From Apoda limacodes (lineage: Eukaryota; Arthropoda; Insecta; Lepidoptera; Limacodidae): a DNA stretch of 64,000 bases. The translations under genes were made by a program, and so were the position numbers. The DNA lies in assembly GCA_946406115.1 (NCBI GenBank), contig OX291543.1:29848815-29912814 (forward strand), written 5' to 3'. Position 1 is the first letter of the stretch; each line of letters opens with the position of its first letter. The notes beneath the pieces were generated by a model. The model saw only the letters and a program-made list of their open reading frames with translations. It ran no database searches and was not told the DNA's origin. Shown in pieces: positions 10,346 through 22,361 of the stretch.

Positions 10346-13300
10346 AATATATTTGGTTTTTGGAGATTGTTGTTGTGAGGTACACGCAAATATTTCAGAT
10401 ATGTTCTCATTTTTATGTCATTGTAATATTCTAATGAGACGTTCCTGACAGATATTTCTTATTTTATTTGCTGTCAATAAGAAAACTGGAGATGGAACGG
10501 GAGGTGGTGAAGTCAGGGCAAGGGAGAAGGAGGCGCGTGTAATTGCAAAATAAAATTAGCTGGAACGGGTACGTGCTCAATTTGCGCCTCGAGCACTGAT
10601 TTGTTTTCGCTCTCACCGTTTTCTCGGTATATTTCTACTCTGTGCTCGCGTCTTAGCCTATATATTATCGATCCAACGTCTTCGCTGTTTTTCGAGAGAC
10701 CCATAACTTACGAAGCCAGCTTCTTATTGTTTTATATCCTTTATTTGTCTACGTAAACGGAAATATTCAATACTTTTAACAGGATTATGTTTCTAAAACG
10801 TCGTCCTTATCAAGTTTCTTACTTTACTTTAATTAAAAACTCTTTTGAACTTCACAGATTTGTTGATACCAATAAATACTGAAAATCCAATGCCGATAAA
10901 AAAGTACCCGATTCGTGACTTTATTCGCGGGAATGTTTAAAAAGGCAGCTAAAAGTTTCAGAGCCGGACTACGGAGTCAATGGCTTTTTTATTTTCACGT
11001 TTTCTTTCTTTTCCGGTTGAACTTTTGCAAAGTTTTTATTTTGAGGAAGTTCCGAGAGTGTCAGTTTGCCGTTAGCTTCGCAATTTTCTGCGGTTTGTGT
11101 CGATAATTGCGGACGCAGGTGAAAATTTATTTCATTTTTTTTCTCTTTATTCTTTTCTCTCTTTTTTATTTAAACCATAGAAATAACAAAAATCTACTTC
11201 CATGAATTTTCTACCATGTAGGTAGCTGTTGATTTCTAAACCCATGTGTTTAGAATATCTTGAGACTTTTGAGACTTAATAACCGATAGGTACCTACGTT
11301 ATGTAAGCATATGTGAACGTATCAAGTGCTCAAACGCGATCGGTTATTTTCCATTTAACGTGTAGCCTATCTACAACCATGTACACATGTGTGGCACGCC
11401 CACCGTCGAGAACGCCCACCGGTAATGGCTAAACATATATGTGCCCTAGTTACGTGACACTCGTGTGTTCACACGTGGGCGTACGTTGGGCACTGCGCAT
11501 GTCTCGAGGCGGGGCCACCGTCACGTAAACGTGAATCCCGTATTTGTGAGTAAAACAACGTGACGGCTATTTATTTCTTCCACCGCCGCTAGCGTCTCCA
11601 CTGTGACGATAAATGAAGTATAATTTATTTTTACCCGAAAAAGGAAGGGTAAGGGGAGGACGGTAATTAATGGCGGAATTGGCTATTCGGAGTATTCGGG
11701 AGACGGTAATGAGGTGAGATTGAGATTAAAATTCGGGTAAATGAGCTCAGTGAAGGATTGAGGACGAAAAAAGTCGTTGCGATGTTGGTCTGAAAAGCGC
11801 GGTTTCTTTTATAGTACGAGGTTTCAAAATAAATTGTAATTAAGATGTCTGTTTGCCATTTTACAGAAGAGTAAATGAACTAAGCTTTAAAGTTAAATAT
11901 TACAGAAATCGGATATTTTGTTGTACTCAAATATGTTATTGAACATTCCTTTAATTTAATCTCAAGACGAAAGATTTGTCATATGTTTATTAGATTTAAG
12001 TCTTGCCATTCTTTTACATAAATATAGGTATATAGTATTATTTACGCACTTAAATGTATGAACATATTTTTTTTTATATTTTCGATTCTGCCGTCGATTA
12101 TTGTGATGATGACCCAAAACCAACGGTAGACCATGCCTTTTGACGCAAATGTTTAGTGATCAATGTGATTTCGGAAAATCACAAATGGAAAGTAGATATA
12201 ATATCTAAATACCTGCAGATATAGTACCTTCGTTAATTATTATGCAATTAAATTAAATTAAGTTTTTTCGAAGTAAGGTCGATTGTCGATCAAATCTATT
12301 TCAGTTCAATTTGATTTCGGAATGACTCGAGTAATCGCGACACTGAATTTCTGTAGTAAAATGTAAGTACATTATTAGTTTTCACCTGTATAGTCACGTG
12401 ATTTGCTTTAAGATTCCAGATTTTCAAAAAATCAAAACATTTTGGAGTTAGCTTCCCTTACTTTATATTTACTGATTTGAATCTACCACTACTTGCCAGC
12501 CAAAGATGTCAGAGTGCACTTAAACTATGTTTGTCGTGGTAGATAGCCACGTGTCTAAATTGTCTAACTTTTTAATGTAGTTTGTTTCCTAGGTAGTTGA
12601 GTAATTGCTGGACATCTCCCACTTATGCTCAATTTTTAAAGCATTGGAACAAGTACATATATCGTATGTATACCTTTCCTTTCCTAGAGGTATTTTATGG
12701 GTGAAATAATCCTAAGTTTTGCTTCTAGAATTTTCAGACTCGTGCCCAGTAGTTACACTTAGAGACTTTATTCGTTACTAAGTTATGTTAACATGGTAAA
12801 GTAAATAATAAAGTTTCTTTTCTTTCTTAATTTGGACAACATGGCATTTCATATAATAGGTATACAGATTCTAATGATACCTCATTAATTTTCTCTATAT
12901 TCTATACAAAATCGGTCAAGATGATGAATTCAAAAACGTGCCACATAGCGCTCATCTATCCAATAACTGACCACGGTCGACGTTGCTTAACTCAGCATAT
13001 TATTACCGATCGACGAATGTTACAGACCACGAGCTCCAGTGGATATGGAAATATCCGACCCGAATATTTCCATACAGACTGCGTTATATATATCATTAAA
13101 CAATTCGTAACTCAAAACGCGTTATTATCATAGCATTTTTCCATACGCAAAAAGTATATCCATTCATAAATTTCCAGAGAATTATTAAAAACTCAGATAT
13201 TTTAAACAAATTTAAATTTAATGTAAGACTTAAAAAAAATTTGGTTATTTAATAGTTTACTGCATCTCATGAATATTAATATTTATAATATATATAATAT

Positions 13301-13890
13301 ATTATATATATTTTGAACTTATGGTTAACTGCGATATATGTATGTATGTATGTATGATTGTAATGCATTTTAAGTGTTAATAGTTACCTACTAATAAATG
13401 TTTTTAATTTTTATGGGAAACATATGAATCGATTTTACAACAACTTTTGAAACTAAACCTCAAATATGAATCTATAATAAATATGAATAAAATGGGTAAC
13501 ATTTTACATTAGAAAGGATTTGCACACGGAAGTAAGTGATTCATATAATCATCTTTGCTATTTTCACTTATTAGTGGCATTTGACTTGGATAAACAACTG
13601 TTGTTATTTGCAAACTGCCAAAACCAACGGTTTATCGTGCTGCCCAAAGCACGAAGAAGCTCAGAAAAATATGCTATTAGTTGCCATCCATCCAATAACT
13701 GCTCCTCAAAAACTGTACTTAGCTAGCTAAGTTTTTAAACAAAATAACCTTTTATAAACAAAATCGTCATTTGATGAAAGAAAGAACATAAACAAGTAAG
13801 TAACTAATCCTCTGTAAACAAAACTAAAACAATTCGAATCGCTGACGCTTCTAAAGTATCTTAGAGTCAACCTTAACACGAACCCTATAA
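10346..13890. other. Unassigned DNA with a CpG-rich patch
   Basis: Mostly AT-rich and unrecognised. A GC/CpG-rich patch at 11,385-11,600 contains several 'cgcccacc', 'cacgtg' and 'acgtgac' words. A hairpin at about 13,046-13,072 pairs 'tatggaaatat' with 'atatttccata'. The stretch 12,950-13,015 resembles 50,064-50,130 (both carry a form of 'gttgcttaactyarcatatt'), which fits an internal piece of the GGGTTCCGTA family. AT-only and TATG microsatellite runs lie at 13,265-13,360. Confidence 0.4.
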
Positions 13891-14110
13891 TCTATACTAA
13901 TATAAAAAGCTGGAGAGTTTGTTTGTTTGAACGCGCTAATCTCAGGAACTACTGGTCCGATTTGAAAAAATATTTCAGTGTTGGATAGCCCATTTATTGA
14001 GGAAGGCTATAGGCTATATATTATCACGCTAACACCAATAGGAGCGGAGCACCAATGAAAAATGTTTCAAAATCAGGATTTTTTTATCCTTTTGAGAGCT
14101 TACGCTGTGT
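13891..14110 (+). mobile_element. Helitron 5' end, 3'-truncated
   Basis: Begins 'TCTATACTAATATAAAAAGC' directly after an A, the expected TC-type Helitron 5' terminus. The body motifs 'gtttgtttgaacgcgctaat', 'ctcaggaactactggtccga' and 'taggagcggagc' are typical of lepidopteran non-autonomous Helitrons. I see no CTRR 3' end before unrelated sequence begins, so the copy looks truncated. It has no coding capacity. Confidence 0.75.
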
Positions 14111-14317
14111 GCGCTGCGTAAACGGTTAATCTTACATAAAGTTACTATGAAGTTACTCTATGATCATTCCAAGTTCGAAGCTTGTGTGCAAGGACATTAC
14201 CTTGTATGTATTACTTTTCCTACGAATCCTCTTTTTCTTTCTTTTCTTACCTATATCTATATCATTAGGGTACAGAACTTAAAATTGTTAAAATAATGTA
14301 TAGAATCTCATTAGTAA

Positions 14318-14576
14318 TTTTAGGGTTCCGTACCTGAATGGTAATTAGGAACCCTATTACTAAGGCTTCGCTGTCCGTCCGTCCGTCTGTCACCAGGCTG
14401 TATCTCATGAACCGTTATAGTTAGACAGTCGAAATTTTTCACAGAAGATGTATTTCTGTTGCCGCTATAACAACGATACTAAAAAACAGAAAAAAAAAAA
14501 TTAAGGGGGTCACATACAAAATAATGGTACGGAACCCTTCGTGCGCGAGTCCGACTCGCACTTAGCCGATTTTTTT
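14318..14576 (+). repeat. GGGTTCCGTA-family repeat, complete short form
   Basis: This is the best-preserved copy in the window. It starts 'tagggttccgtacctgaatg' and passes through 'gtccgtccgtccgtctgtca', 'ctgtatctcatgaaccg' and 'ttgccgctataac'. It ends with 'ggtacggaacccttcgtgcg' and then 'gagtccgactcgcacttag'. The ends GGGTTCCGTA and TACGGAACCC form terminal inverted repeats, followed by a conserved tail. Noncoding. The mobilising enzyme is not visible here. Confidence 0.85.
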
Positions 14577-15454
14577 CAATAATACCCTACATGATAAATT
14601 AATTTAAGTTTTTTGTGCGTAAACTAACCCTTATCTCAATCTAAAATATTTTTTATCTAGTTATTGTCTAGCGTAACTATTACTTGCGCTTCGTCAAAAT
14701 ATATAATTTTGCTAAAGTTTCAGTTCTCACGTGACTTCGTTTTTAAGAAAAAAATCTCTGACAGACAACGGACGGACGGGTTCCGTTTTTCTTTCTTATG
14801 GAACCTTTTAAATGAAAGAGAACGTTTTGTATTCTTTGTCTATAACTTCATCGATTCCTCAGATAGATTAGATCACTTTAAACTTATTTTGATGGAGTTT
14901 GTTCTTAGAAAAGGCGACGTCAAGTTTACCTTAAACCGGCACATGTGTTGTAAATCTATAATTATAATTAAAATATATAATTTAATTATAAAATTATAAT
15001 TTATGTGAGTGAATGTTTAGGCAAAGTGGTAGGTATTTAAGTAATACGTAATGAGTTATGCTTAATGTTAAGTGAATAATTGCTAAAAATGTAAAAGCAA
15101 ATAATGCAAGACAAATAAAGCTCTTGTTCATGTTCTTGCAGGGTTGGTCTTGGTATTGGTCTTGCAGATAAAACATAGTCGTGATCTTGTCCAACAATAC
15201 TAAACTGCAAGACAAAGAGTTTTGGGCATCACTACAAAAATGAGATCAATTGCATGCACCGCAGCAACGATATATATAAGAACGATATATTATATAAGTA
15301 TTCTATTAATTAATTAATAACAGAAACTATGTATTTTACGAGGGTTTGTTTTTTGCGGCCTTTTACTTACTTATTATGCTTATGAAGATTGCTCATCATT
15401 GATGATTAAAGTAACGACTACATGTCCAAGTTTTTTTTATAATACTTGATCTTA
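14577..15454. other. Unassigned AT-rich DNA
   Basis: A 111-codon open frame (14,664-14,999) overlaps a scrap of the neighbouring repeat (gacggacgggttccg at about 14,768) and has no recognisable domain. I treat it as chance. Confidence 0.4.
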
Positions 15455-15530
15455 TGAGCAGCCTACGGACGCTTGCAACACCTGGGGCATCACTCACGCG
15501 TTCAAAACTCTAATAACTGTAATGATCCGA
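15455..15530 (-). mobile_element. LINE family 1, solo 3' end scrap
   Basis: Contains 'gcagcctacggacgcttgcaacacctggggcatcactcacgcg' in the same orientation as the other minus-strand family-1 ends. Both flanks are lost. It is a very short, old fragment. Confidence 0.65.
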
Positions 15531-16574
15531 CCCTTCAGAAATCTAATAATTTAAGAAATAAATTTATAGTTTTTAGTATTATTTATTTAATTATTTACGC
15601 TTGGTACGAGTGTTTTATAACACTTAGGTCCTGAATCCGGGACTAACCTAACTAAAAAATAATTATTGCGATATGTTACTGTCGTAAGGAACGCAACTAA
15701 AATGTAATAAAATTAAAATTGCACACGATTAATGTGGTTTTTTTAGCACGGAGTAAAGTAACTTTGAACTTTATGTCAAAGTCATAAAATATGCAAAATA
15801 GATATAAACTGTATGTAAGCGTTTGTAGATACATGTATGCGGACAAATGGTCTCACAGCGGGCAATAGGGTGACCATTAAGCACCGTCAGTTCGGCACGT
15901 GGGCCACGGCTCAGGAATTCAGGTAGTGTATTTGACGAATGTAAAATCGTGTCCGTTCCGGCATTGCGGGTGTGTGGTCAATGAATGACTACAGTATGAT
16001 TTTTTTTCTATAGTATAATTTTTTTTCTATAGTTTTGTCTTAATTTTTCAAATGCTAAATTGATCGTAGTTGGGACCACACATGATGATACCAGAGCTTC
16101 ATAGAAGCAACTACCAAGACCAGAAATAAATGTGTGCGCAGCAACATAAATGATATACACGCCATGGCTATAACTACCGGTTCAATGACCATGGTTAGTA
16201 CACATTAGGTCAGATAACTAGATTTTTACATTTATTAATATTAATTATAACCTGTATAATAGGTATACAAAGCAGGTAAATAGAATCTATATTATTTACA
16301 AAAGATATGATAGCTTTGTATTTTTTCAAACCTTGATATTACTCGCAAGTGAATTAAAATTAAAACAAGCAAGTCTTTTTAACAAACACAGCCTGCAGAA
16401 GCAACCTTAACCTCATTACCAAAAAAATAAATGGGATTTGAGATTTATTCTGGAGTGGTTGTTTCTCCTTGGGCAATCTAAATATTCAATGTATACAGTA
16501 TTAAATTACGAACGATAAAATTATGTACTTCATAGAAACAAGTCCAGGACAAGTTTTTAGGGTTCCTCAAAAGG
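15531..16574. other. Unassigned AT-rich DNA
   Basis: Nothing recognised apart from a short direct duplication of 'attttttttctatagt' at about 16,000-16,034. Confidence 0.4.
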
Positions 16575-16800
16575 AGTGAGAAAGATAAGTACGAGCCGGA
16601 CTCGCGCACCGTGGGTTCGGTATCATCACAGAATGCACAAACCTGAGTCACACTTGAGCGCTTTTAATGATTTATTGTTTGACTATAGCACTTACACTAT
16701 AATCGTTTTAAGTTTAAAGCTTGTACCTATGCATTTCAGTTTTTGCAATAGAGTAAAAAAAGAAAAACATGTTAGATGTAGATCCTACTAATTTATAATT
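16575..16800 (-). repeat. GGGTTCCGTA-family repeat, diverged
   Basis: The plus strand carries 'gtacgagccggactcgcgcaccgtgggttcgg', the reverse complement of the conserved family tail. It is followed by 'ctataatcgttttaagttt' and 'gtttttgcaatagagtaaaa', words shared with the copy at 49,343. Noncoding fragment lacking its 5' half. Confidence 0.65.
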
Positions 16801-18657
16801 TTTTTTATTATTTGTTAGGAAATCTGCTAGGGCAACACGTATTTAGCGAAAATTTCAGGTTTAAACCTAAGAGCTAAAAGTAAGAGCCTATTAAAGGTCG
16901 GTCGGCCGGACTGGCATTTATTTCATAAACCGTTTTACATAGAAACTTGGAATTCGGCATAGTTATACATTATACTTACTTTAGGGCCCAGAATGTATAC
17001 AGGGGCTATTAAAGTATTAGTTGAGTAATATTACGTAGTTTTTAAGTTCTGGCCTTAAATGTACCTTAAGTGACCATACCTCATTTCCGAATGCATCATT
17101 CAGAAAAATCTGAAATAATTCTAGATTATGCTCTTTTTTTATTTTACCTCGTACGCCGTCCTCTAAATTCCGCGCTGCGCTCCGGATTCTACCTTTGAAT
17201 CCTTCGCTCCATTCTGGATTCAAAATAGCACCCTAGCCATAAAAATGTTATTTTGATCCCTTGTGATACAATCTACTATTACACTTCATTTGGTTTTATT
17301 AAACTCACTATAATATCCTATCGTGTATTATTGCACGACAATATACAACTTATTTTCATTCTAATTTTCATTCATTTTCGTAAAGCACAAGAATTAAATA
17401 AAAAAATGGGTCTACATGTTCATTAAGAGTGTGCCAATGTACGCCTAAAGAAGTGATATTGACAGTGTAACAATATTTTCAGTAAAATACAATAACGTGT
17501 GCACAAGGAAGACTCAGTTAATTTTCTTATGTCCAAATAAAGTAATAATAGCAAAAATAGTAAGTTAATTTTTTCCAATGATTTAGGGCTTATGAGTATA
17601 TATGGCCTGATTAGGCCACCCCACTTAAAGTGATATTGTAAACCACACTTAATTTTTTACAAGTAAAGTATATAAAATCATGAAGGTCTATTTAAAATGT
17701 ACTCAATTTTTGTTAATTACAATGGAAGAATACAATGAACACTTCTAAAAGATGTCTATGTTAAACAACAGTTTCTTACAAACCAGTATATGCCTTTATA
17801 TTAAAGATAGTAAGTATAGTCTTAAAGTCTTCTTTCTGAAATTAAGTGAAGTATTTCCTCATGTATTACAACCTAAACTGTCCTTTTGAGTTTGAATTTT
17901 ATATTTATTTTCTTATCATGCCAGAGATAGTTTTTAACCAACCTGTATGTATGTATAGCTCAAATTAAACGGTATTAAAACATACGGAGGCAACCGCATG
18001 ACACTGTTTTCATGCATCTGGGCTGGTACCACTTCGTGACTTATTAATAAATTATTTAATTGCATTTCTTATGTTCTCATAAGGTATCTAAATTTAAATT
18101 AAAGCTATATCTCAAAGTCAACGTTTTGTATGTTAATTTAAGACTGCAGAGAAATATTAATATTTTAGAATAAAGCCTTCAATATATTAAGTCTTTTAAT
18201 AAAAACTCAACTCAAATGTTATCTATATTTATATAGCTATACCTACTTATATTTATAATATGTACGCCAATGTGTTTTATACCTCCTTAACCAACTTTGA
18301 AACTTTTACCGAATTATTGTTATTTGATGCTTCTGGACATATCTCGAAGCTTAAATGATAAATTAAATCAATAATATACTTGTACATATATAGGTAAAAT
18401 AGCTTTATATCAGCCATAGAGTTCGGATCCATATTGCGCTCGCCGCTACGCAGCCGAGTATCGCCAGCGCCCAGTATTCCTTGCTCTGTGATATCAGCTT
18501 ATTTTTTATTTTTAATATTCGGGAATATGTATATTCAAAGTACATGAAAATAAATAAAATATTTTGCTGTATATTTTACATGTCAAAAACTATTGTTTTT
18601 TTGTCTAAAACGTCAATAGTTTTACTATTTACAAAGTAAAAGGTAAAAAAAAAATAA
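16801..18657. other. Unassigned AT-rich DNA
   Basis: No gene recognised. A minus-strand frame at 17,017-17,223 crosses a GC-richer patch (17,150-17,225) with no known domain. A GC-rich patch at 18,425-18,485 is also unexplained. Confidence 0.4.
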
Positions 18658-18698
18658 AGCATCAAAGACCAAATATTATGGATTTGGTCTTTAATGCT
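18658..18698. repeat. 17-bp stem hairpin
   Basis: 'agcatcaaagaccaaat' is followed after a 7-base loop by its reverse complement with one mismatch. It may be the remnant of a small palindromic element. No precursor-like context beyond the stem supports a microRNA. Confidence 0.7.
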
Positions 18699-19725
18699 AA
18701 ATTACTGATAACTCTCTATTATATTTTAAATTTGAAAGAACAATATAATGAAAGTTAATTCAAAGACATGTTTTAAGGAAATAAAAATTTAAAATTGATG
18801 TTGTTAAAAACAGAGCTGTTTTGACAATTATTAAGAATTTTATAGCGTCATAAAAAGTACACGATAGTCAGAACCTATGCCCTTTACACGCAAAAAGATG
18901 CTTTTTGATATGGAGTGTCTTACAATAAAAACAAGTAAAATTGAGATTGTTGTAGCTATATTATTTATGAAATAAATGATAAATTTAAAAAGTTGTATTT
19001 CAAAGTTTTAATGTATGATGTTAAAATTTATGAGTATTTTAACAATCATTTATATTATTAAAATAGGTAAAACCGTTTAATTCAATTTACCCAATTGGGA
19101 CGACACCGACTACGGTGTCCCAAGCGCTATTATTCAAGCTCGTCACAGCACATTAGGCTTGTCTAAACAAATCACGTAAGATGTATATGATACGGTTACT
19201 GATACGAGATCTAACAGGATAAGGTCGCTCCAGGGACATTTATGTATAAAAAAATACTAGGATTATTCTGTATGGCTGACCGCAAATCCTGGTTTTAAGA
19301 TGTGTTTGTTTTCTGTTAAGGAATGTTAATTATGCAAAGTTATGCATGCCGTTGAGATAGTGAATAAAGCTTCCTTGCTTAGCTAGCTTTTAAGTAAATA
19401 TAAAAGCTTGCCTACATATCACTGACCGAGTTATAAAAATAAGCTCCAAATGTAGGGTTTTTTCGCTTTTGCACGAAACTACACCAATAGGAAAGTTCAG
19501 AAATGCCTAAAGTTTAATTTTTTTTAGAAGTCCCATTTTGGCATGATGTTAAATTCTTATTCATTATATTTTAATAACGACGGTAACTTCAAAAAATGTG
19601 CATGTTCCACATTTATTCGTAACTTTACAGTAAATTTATGGCATTCGACTCTAAGAGAAAAACTTAGCAATGTTCCTTTTTGTTTAAGGTCACATTAGCG
19701 CGTATACCAACACGCATCATTTGCA
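18699..19725. other. Unassigned AT-rich DNA
   Basis: No exon or repeat family recognised. A small GC-rich imperfect hairpin (ttgggacgacaccg / cggtgtcccaa) lies at about 19,095-19,122. Confidence 0.4.
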
Positions 19726-19835
19726 GCGTTGCCGTTTAGCAACTTTGGTTGCCATTTTGTCAACTTTTAACCCATCTTGACAACCGCTTGGCAACCAAGC
19801 TTAAATGGCAACTTTTAGGCAACTTTTTGGCGATG
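19726..19835. repeat. GGCAAC inverted repeat
   Basis: 'gttgccgtttagcaactttggttgcc' (from 19,728) pairs with 'ggcaaccaagcttaaatggcaac' (to about 19,813). The word 'aatggcaactttt' recurs at 21,765-21,805, on the other side of a LINE cluster. Element type unknown. Confidence 0.55.
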
Positions 19836-19942
19836 TTGGTTTGGCTAAAGAAAACGAAATATTTTCGCAGATTTTTTTTCCTCATGCTTGTGTTCAACAA
19901 CTCACACTAGTATAGTAACTGGTATAGAGTTTCGTGCCGTCT

Positions 19943-20430
19943 CAAATTCAAATTCAAATTCAATATAATTTATTCAGCTTAGGCTACAATAATTGAGCTC
20001 TTATGAATGTCACTACGCCATCGGTTCGTAAGTCTACAGGGCCTTGTACTGAGAAGAACCGGCAAGATACTCAGCAAGGGCATTTCTTATCTCCCTTTCT
20101 CTTACAGCGTCCAATTAAAATATTGGAAAATGCTCTCCCTATCATAAAAGGACACTTTCCATTACAAACATAAAAAAACATGAAATATAAAGCACAAGCA
20201 CAACATAAAAAAAGTATCTAATATAAACAAAAGACAGTTTATGTATTCATCACTAAGAAATAATCAATGTCTTACAGTATTAATAAACAAAACAAAAAAG
20301 TAAGACTAAATACTAAGAATACAAAGAAGTTTGCAAGAGCAGACCAGCCTTCACAGGCGGCACCCGTTCACGAGTATGACACATGAATCAGCCATCGCTT
20401 CGCTCAACCATGTTTTAGGGAACGTAACGA
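19943..20430 (-). mobile_element. Unclassified LINE 3' end with GAATTT tail
   Basis: The plus strand begins with tandem 'caaattcaaattcaaattc', which on the minus strand is a (TTTGAA)n tail. It is followed by 'tgtcactacgccatcggttcg' and 'actgagaagaaccggcaaga'. These two motifs are highly characteristic of a lepidopteran LINE 3' UTR. Coding sequence is absent and the right limit is uncertain, around the 'cttcacaggcggcacccg' motif at 20,350. Minus orientation follows from the tail. Confidence 0.6.
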
Positions 20431-20909
20431 CCCGACACACACGCCACCACTGCAGAGACACTTTGAGAGAGCAGGACACACTCAAGCAACTCCAATAAAA
20501 CTTCGATTGTCTCTTTCTGTCATATAGGAAAATGTATTTGCTCTCCTCCTGTCAGTGCAACTTCTACACCAGTCAGAGTGACAACAAGTTCTCAAAGATA
20601 GCACTATAGTTACCTACCTAATCTGTTGTAATGCTGAACAATAACTAAGGATAATCTGTGGTGCTCGGTCGATTGTTTCTTTTGTTTGTTGTGTTGTTAT
20701 TAAATAAAATATTTAAGTGTACCTGAGAGTTTTGGCGCGAATCTTAAGAAGGAGTGGTGTTTGTCTTGTTTAATTTTTCTAAATTCATTTAGTGTGTTTC
20801 GATGTGTATATTTTAGCAATGTTTTACGAAAGCGTGTTAAGAATTGTGCACCGAAGGCTCATATATAGTGAATTATGAAGAAATAAGCAGGACATGACGC
20901 GCAATTTTA
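20431..20909. other. Unassigned DNA
   Basis: A GC-richer stretch at 20,430-20,600 (tgacacacacgcc, gtcagtgcaacttctacacc) might be repeat-derived but was not identified. Confidence 0.35.
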
Positions 20910-21648
20910 CGGCCTTACGGCTTACGGCCCACCTGATGTTAAGTGGTCACCGTAGCCTATGGACGTGTGCAATACCAAGGGTCCTCATGCGTTGCCGACC
21001 TTTAAAAATCTAATCACACCTTTTTTGAAGAACCCCATGCTGTAGTCCCTGGAGAAAACCTCGGCAGAGAGTTCATTCCATAACCTTAGCGTTCGCGGAA
21101 GCACCTCTCAAACCGCACAGTACACGACCATTTAGGTTCTAAGGTAGAAGGGTGAATTCCCTGCCGATGACGGACGGTGCGATAGTAGAAAGTAGCTGTG
21201 GGCATCATTCCAAACAACTCCTCAGAATACAACCCATTGTACAAGCGGTTGAACACACACAGAGAGGCAAAGTCTCTCCTCAGACTCAGTGTTTCAATAC
21301 CACTTGTGAGTTTGGGATCGTCGACAATCCTCACAACTCGTCTTTGGACCGAGTCAAAAGGGCCAAGCTGGTATCCAGGTGCACCAGCCCAGAAATGGCA
21401 GCAGTACTCCATATATCGGGCCGGACTTGCGACTTATAAACTAGCAATCTTTGCCCTATTATAAAAATTGCCCTATAAAAGTACTATGTAAGTAAGTAAG
21501 TAAGAAGTAAGATGGTAAGGGGTGTGTTTCTGAATTGTGGAACCACAGGGAATGAGGTTTTCTCAGCAGTGAACGCGCAGACTTGCGTCTTTGTTGGGTT
21601 GAATCGGACCAAGTTTTCCCGTCCTCAGTCAGAGAGACTAAAAAACTT
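20910..21648 (-). pseudogene. LINE family 1 copy A1, RT C-terminus and 3' UTR
   Basis: Minus strand. The 3' UTR (20,910-21,090) is followed upstream by coding sequence for the region after the polymerase domain: M-E-Y-C-C-H-F-W-A-G-A-P-G-Y-Q-L-G-P-F-D, then V-Q-R-R-V-V-R-I-V-D-D-P and A-S-L-C-V-F. This occupies 21,086-21,460. After about 60 bp of unrelated GTAA-rich sequence, more coding sequence appears at 21,522-21,648 (an 'FNPKKTQ..AFTAKK' type segment). Frameshifts and the spacer make it non-functional. It belongs to the CR1/Jockey-like group common in Lepidoptera and is perhaps Zenon-like. It is separate from copy A2, because the segment at 21,522-21,648 duplicates the region at 22,420-22,540. 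Confidence 0.85.
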
Positions 21649-22149
21649 TTTTGTTTTAGGAAAGCATCAATAATTTTTAAAGGATTTTTAAGAAACAAAA
21701 GCAGAGTAAATAAACGGAATCTACTTTTGATGCCAGATAATCATTTACGACATTTTTTTTGTAATGGCAACTTTTGATTGCAAATGGCAACTTTTGCCGA
21801 GCAGGCTCTGGCAACACTGATCATTTGTTTCTGTAGTGTTAGTTTAGTTGATACGAATAATGCAGTTTTTGTCTAAGTGGCCAAGATGTGCTATTAAGGT
21901 AATGGCAAGAGCTCAGAAACTGCACAGTTCCTTGGCGGCGATTGCTATCTACCTATCGCCGATCAGCGCGGCACTATGATCATCGATCACTGCGGTCACC
22001 AACGTGATTGTCGATAACTGTGGTCACAATTGTGATCATTATTTTAATATGAATCATCTGTAGGCACTTGATAACTTACATTTTTAATAAATAGGTTTTG
22101 CCCCACATCAACAGCTTATTGTGAGTGGATCTGGACATTTCTGTCTCCT
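21649..22149. other. Spacer between LINE copies
   Basis: AT-rich, with 'aatggcaacttttg' repeated at 21,764-21,800 and 'ctggcaacactgatcatttg' after it, related to the inverted repeat at 19,726. The rest is unassigned. Confidence 0.4.
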
Positions 22150-22310
22150 TCATGGCGCACCTACTACTGGCCACCGTCATAAAGTCATCGGTCAATCGAG
22201 ATAGAAGATGTCCCAGGTTTCACTTTCCATTACGCGGTCTTCACTCTAAGTCACGTCTGTTCCAATCGGCTGGGTGTGGTATTGAACTTCTGAGGGTAGT
22301 GGTTTTAATT
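22150..22310 (-). pseudogene. RTE-like LINE fragment
   Basis: The plus strand contains 'ccaccgtcataaagtcatcg', 'agaagatgtcccaggtttc', 'cattacgcggtcttcactct' and 'cgtctgttccaatcggc'. These follow, in order, the conserved C-terminal coding region of a lepidopteran RTE-type element read from its minus strand. Stops occur in the frame and no RT domain remains. Assigned by pattern recognition only. Confidence 0.45.
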
Positions 22311-22361
22311 CAAAATATTCATATTCATTTTTTGAAGCTTCACTTTGTCTTGCAAATGATC

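Noticed and set aside
14664..14999. 111-codon open frame
   Set aside because: Begins in a scrap of the GGGTTCCGTA repeat, has AT-driven composition, no domain and no splice context.
18658..18698. Hairpin as a microRNA precursor
   Set aside because: The stem is only about 17 bp and the flanks do not extend the pairing to precursor length.
19095..19122. GC-rich hairpin as a terminator or regulatory RNA
   Set aside because: Only 11 paired bases with a 3-base bulge; not meaningful in a eukaryotic intergenic region.
21152..21464. Two plus-strand open frames
   Set aside because: They are antisense shadows of the minus-strand LINE copy A1.
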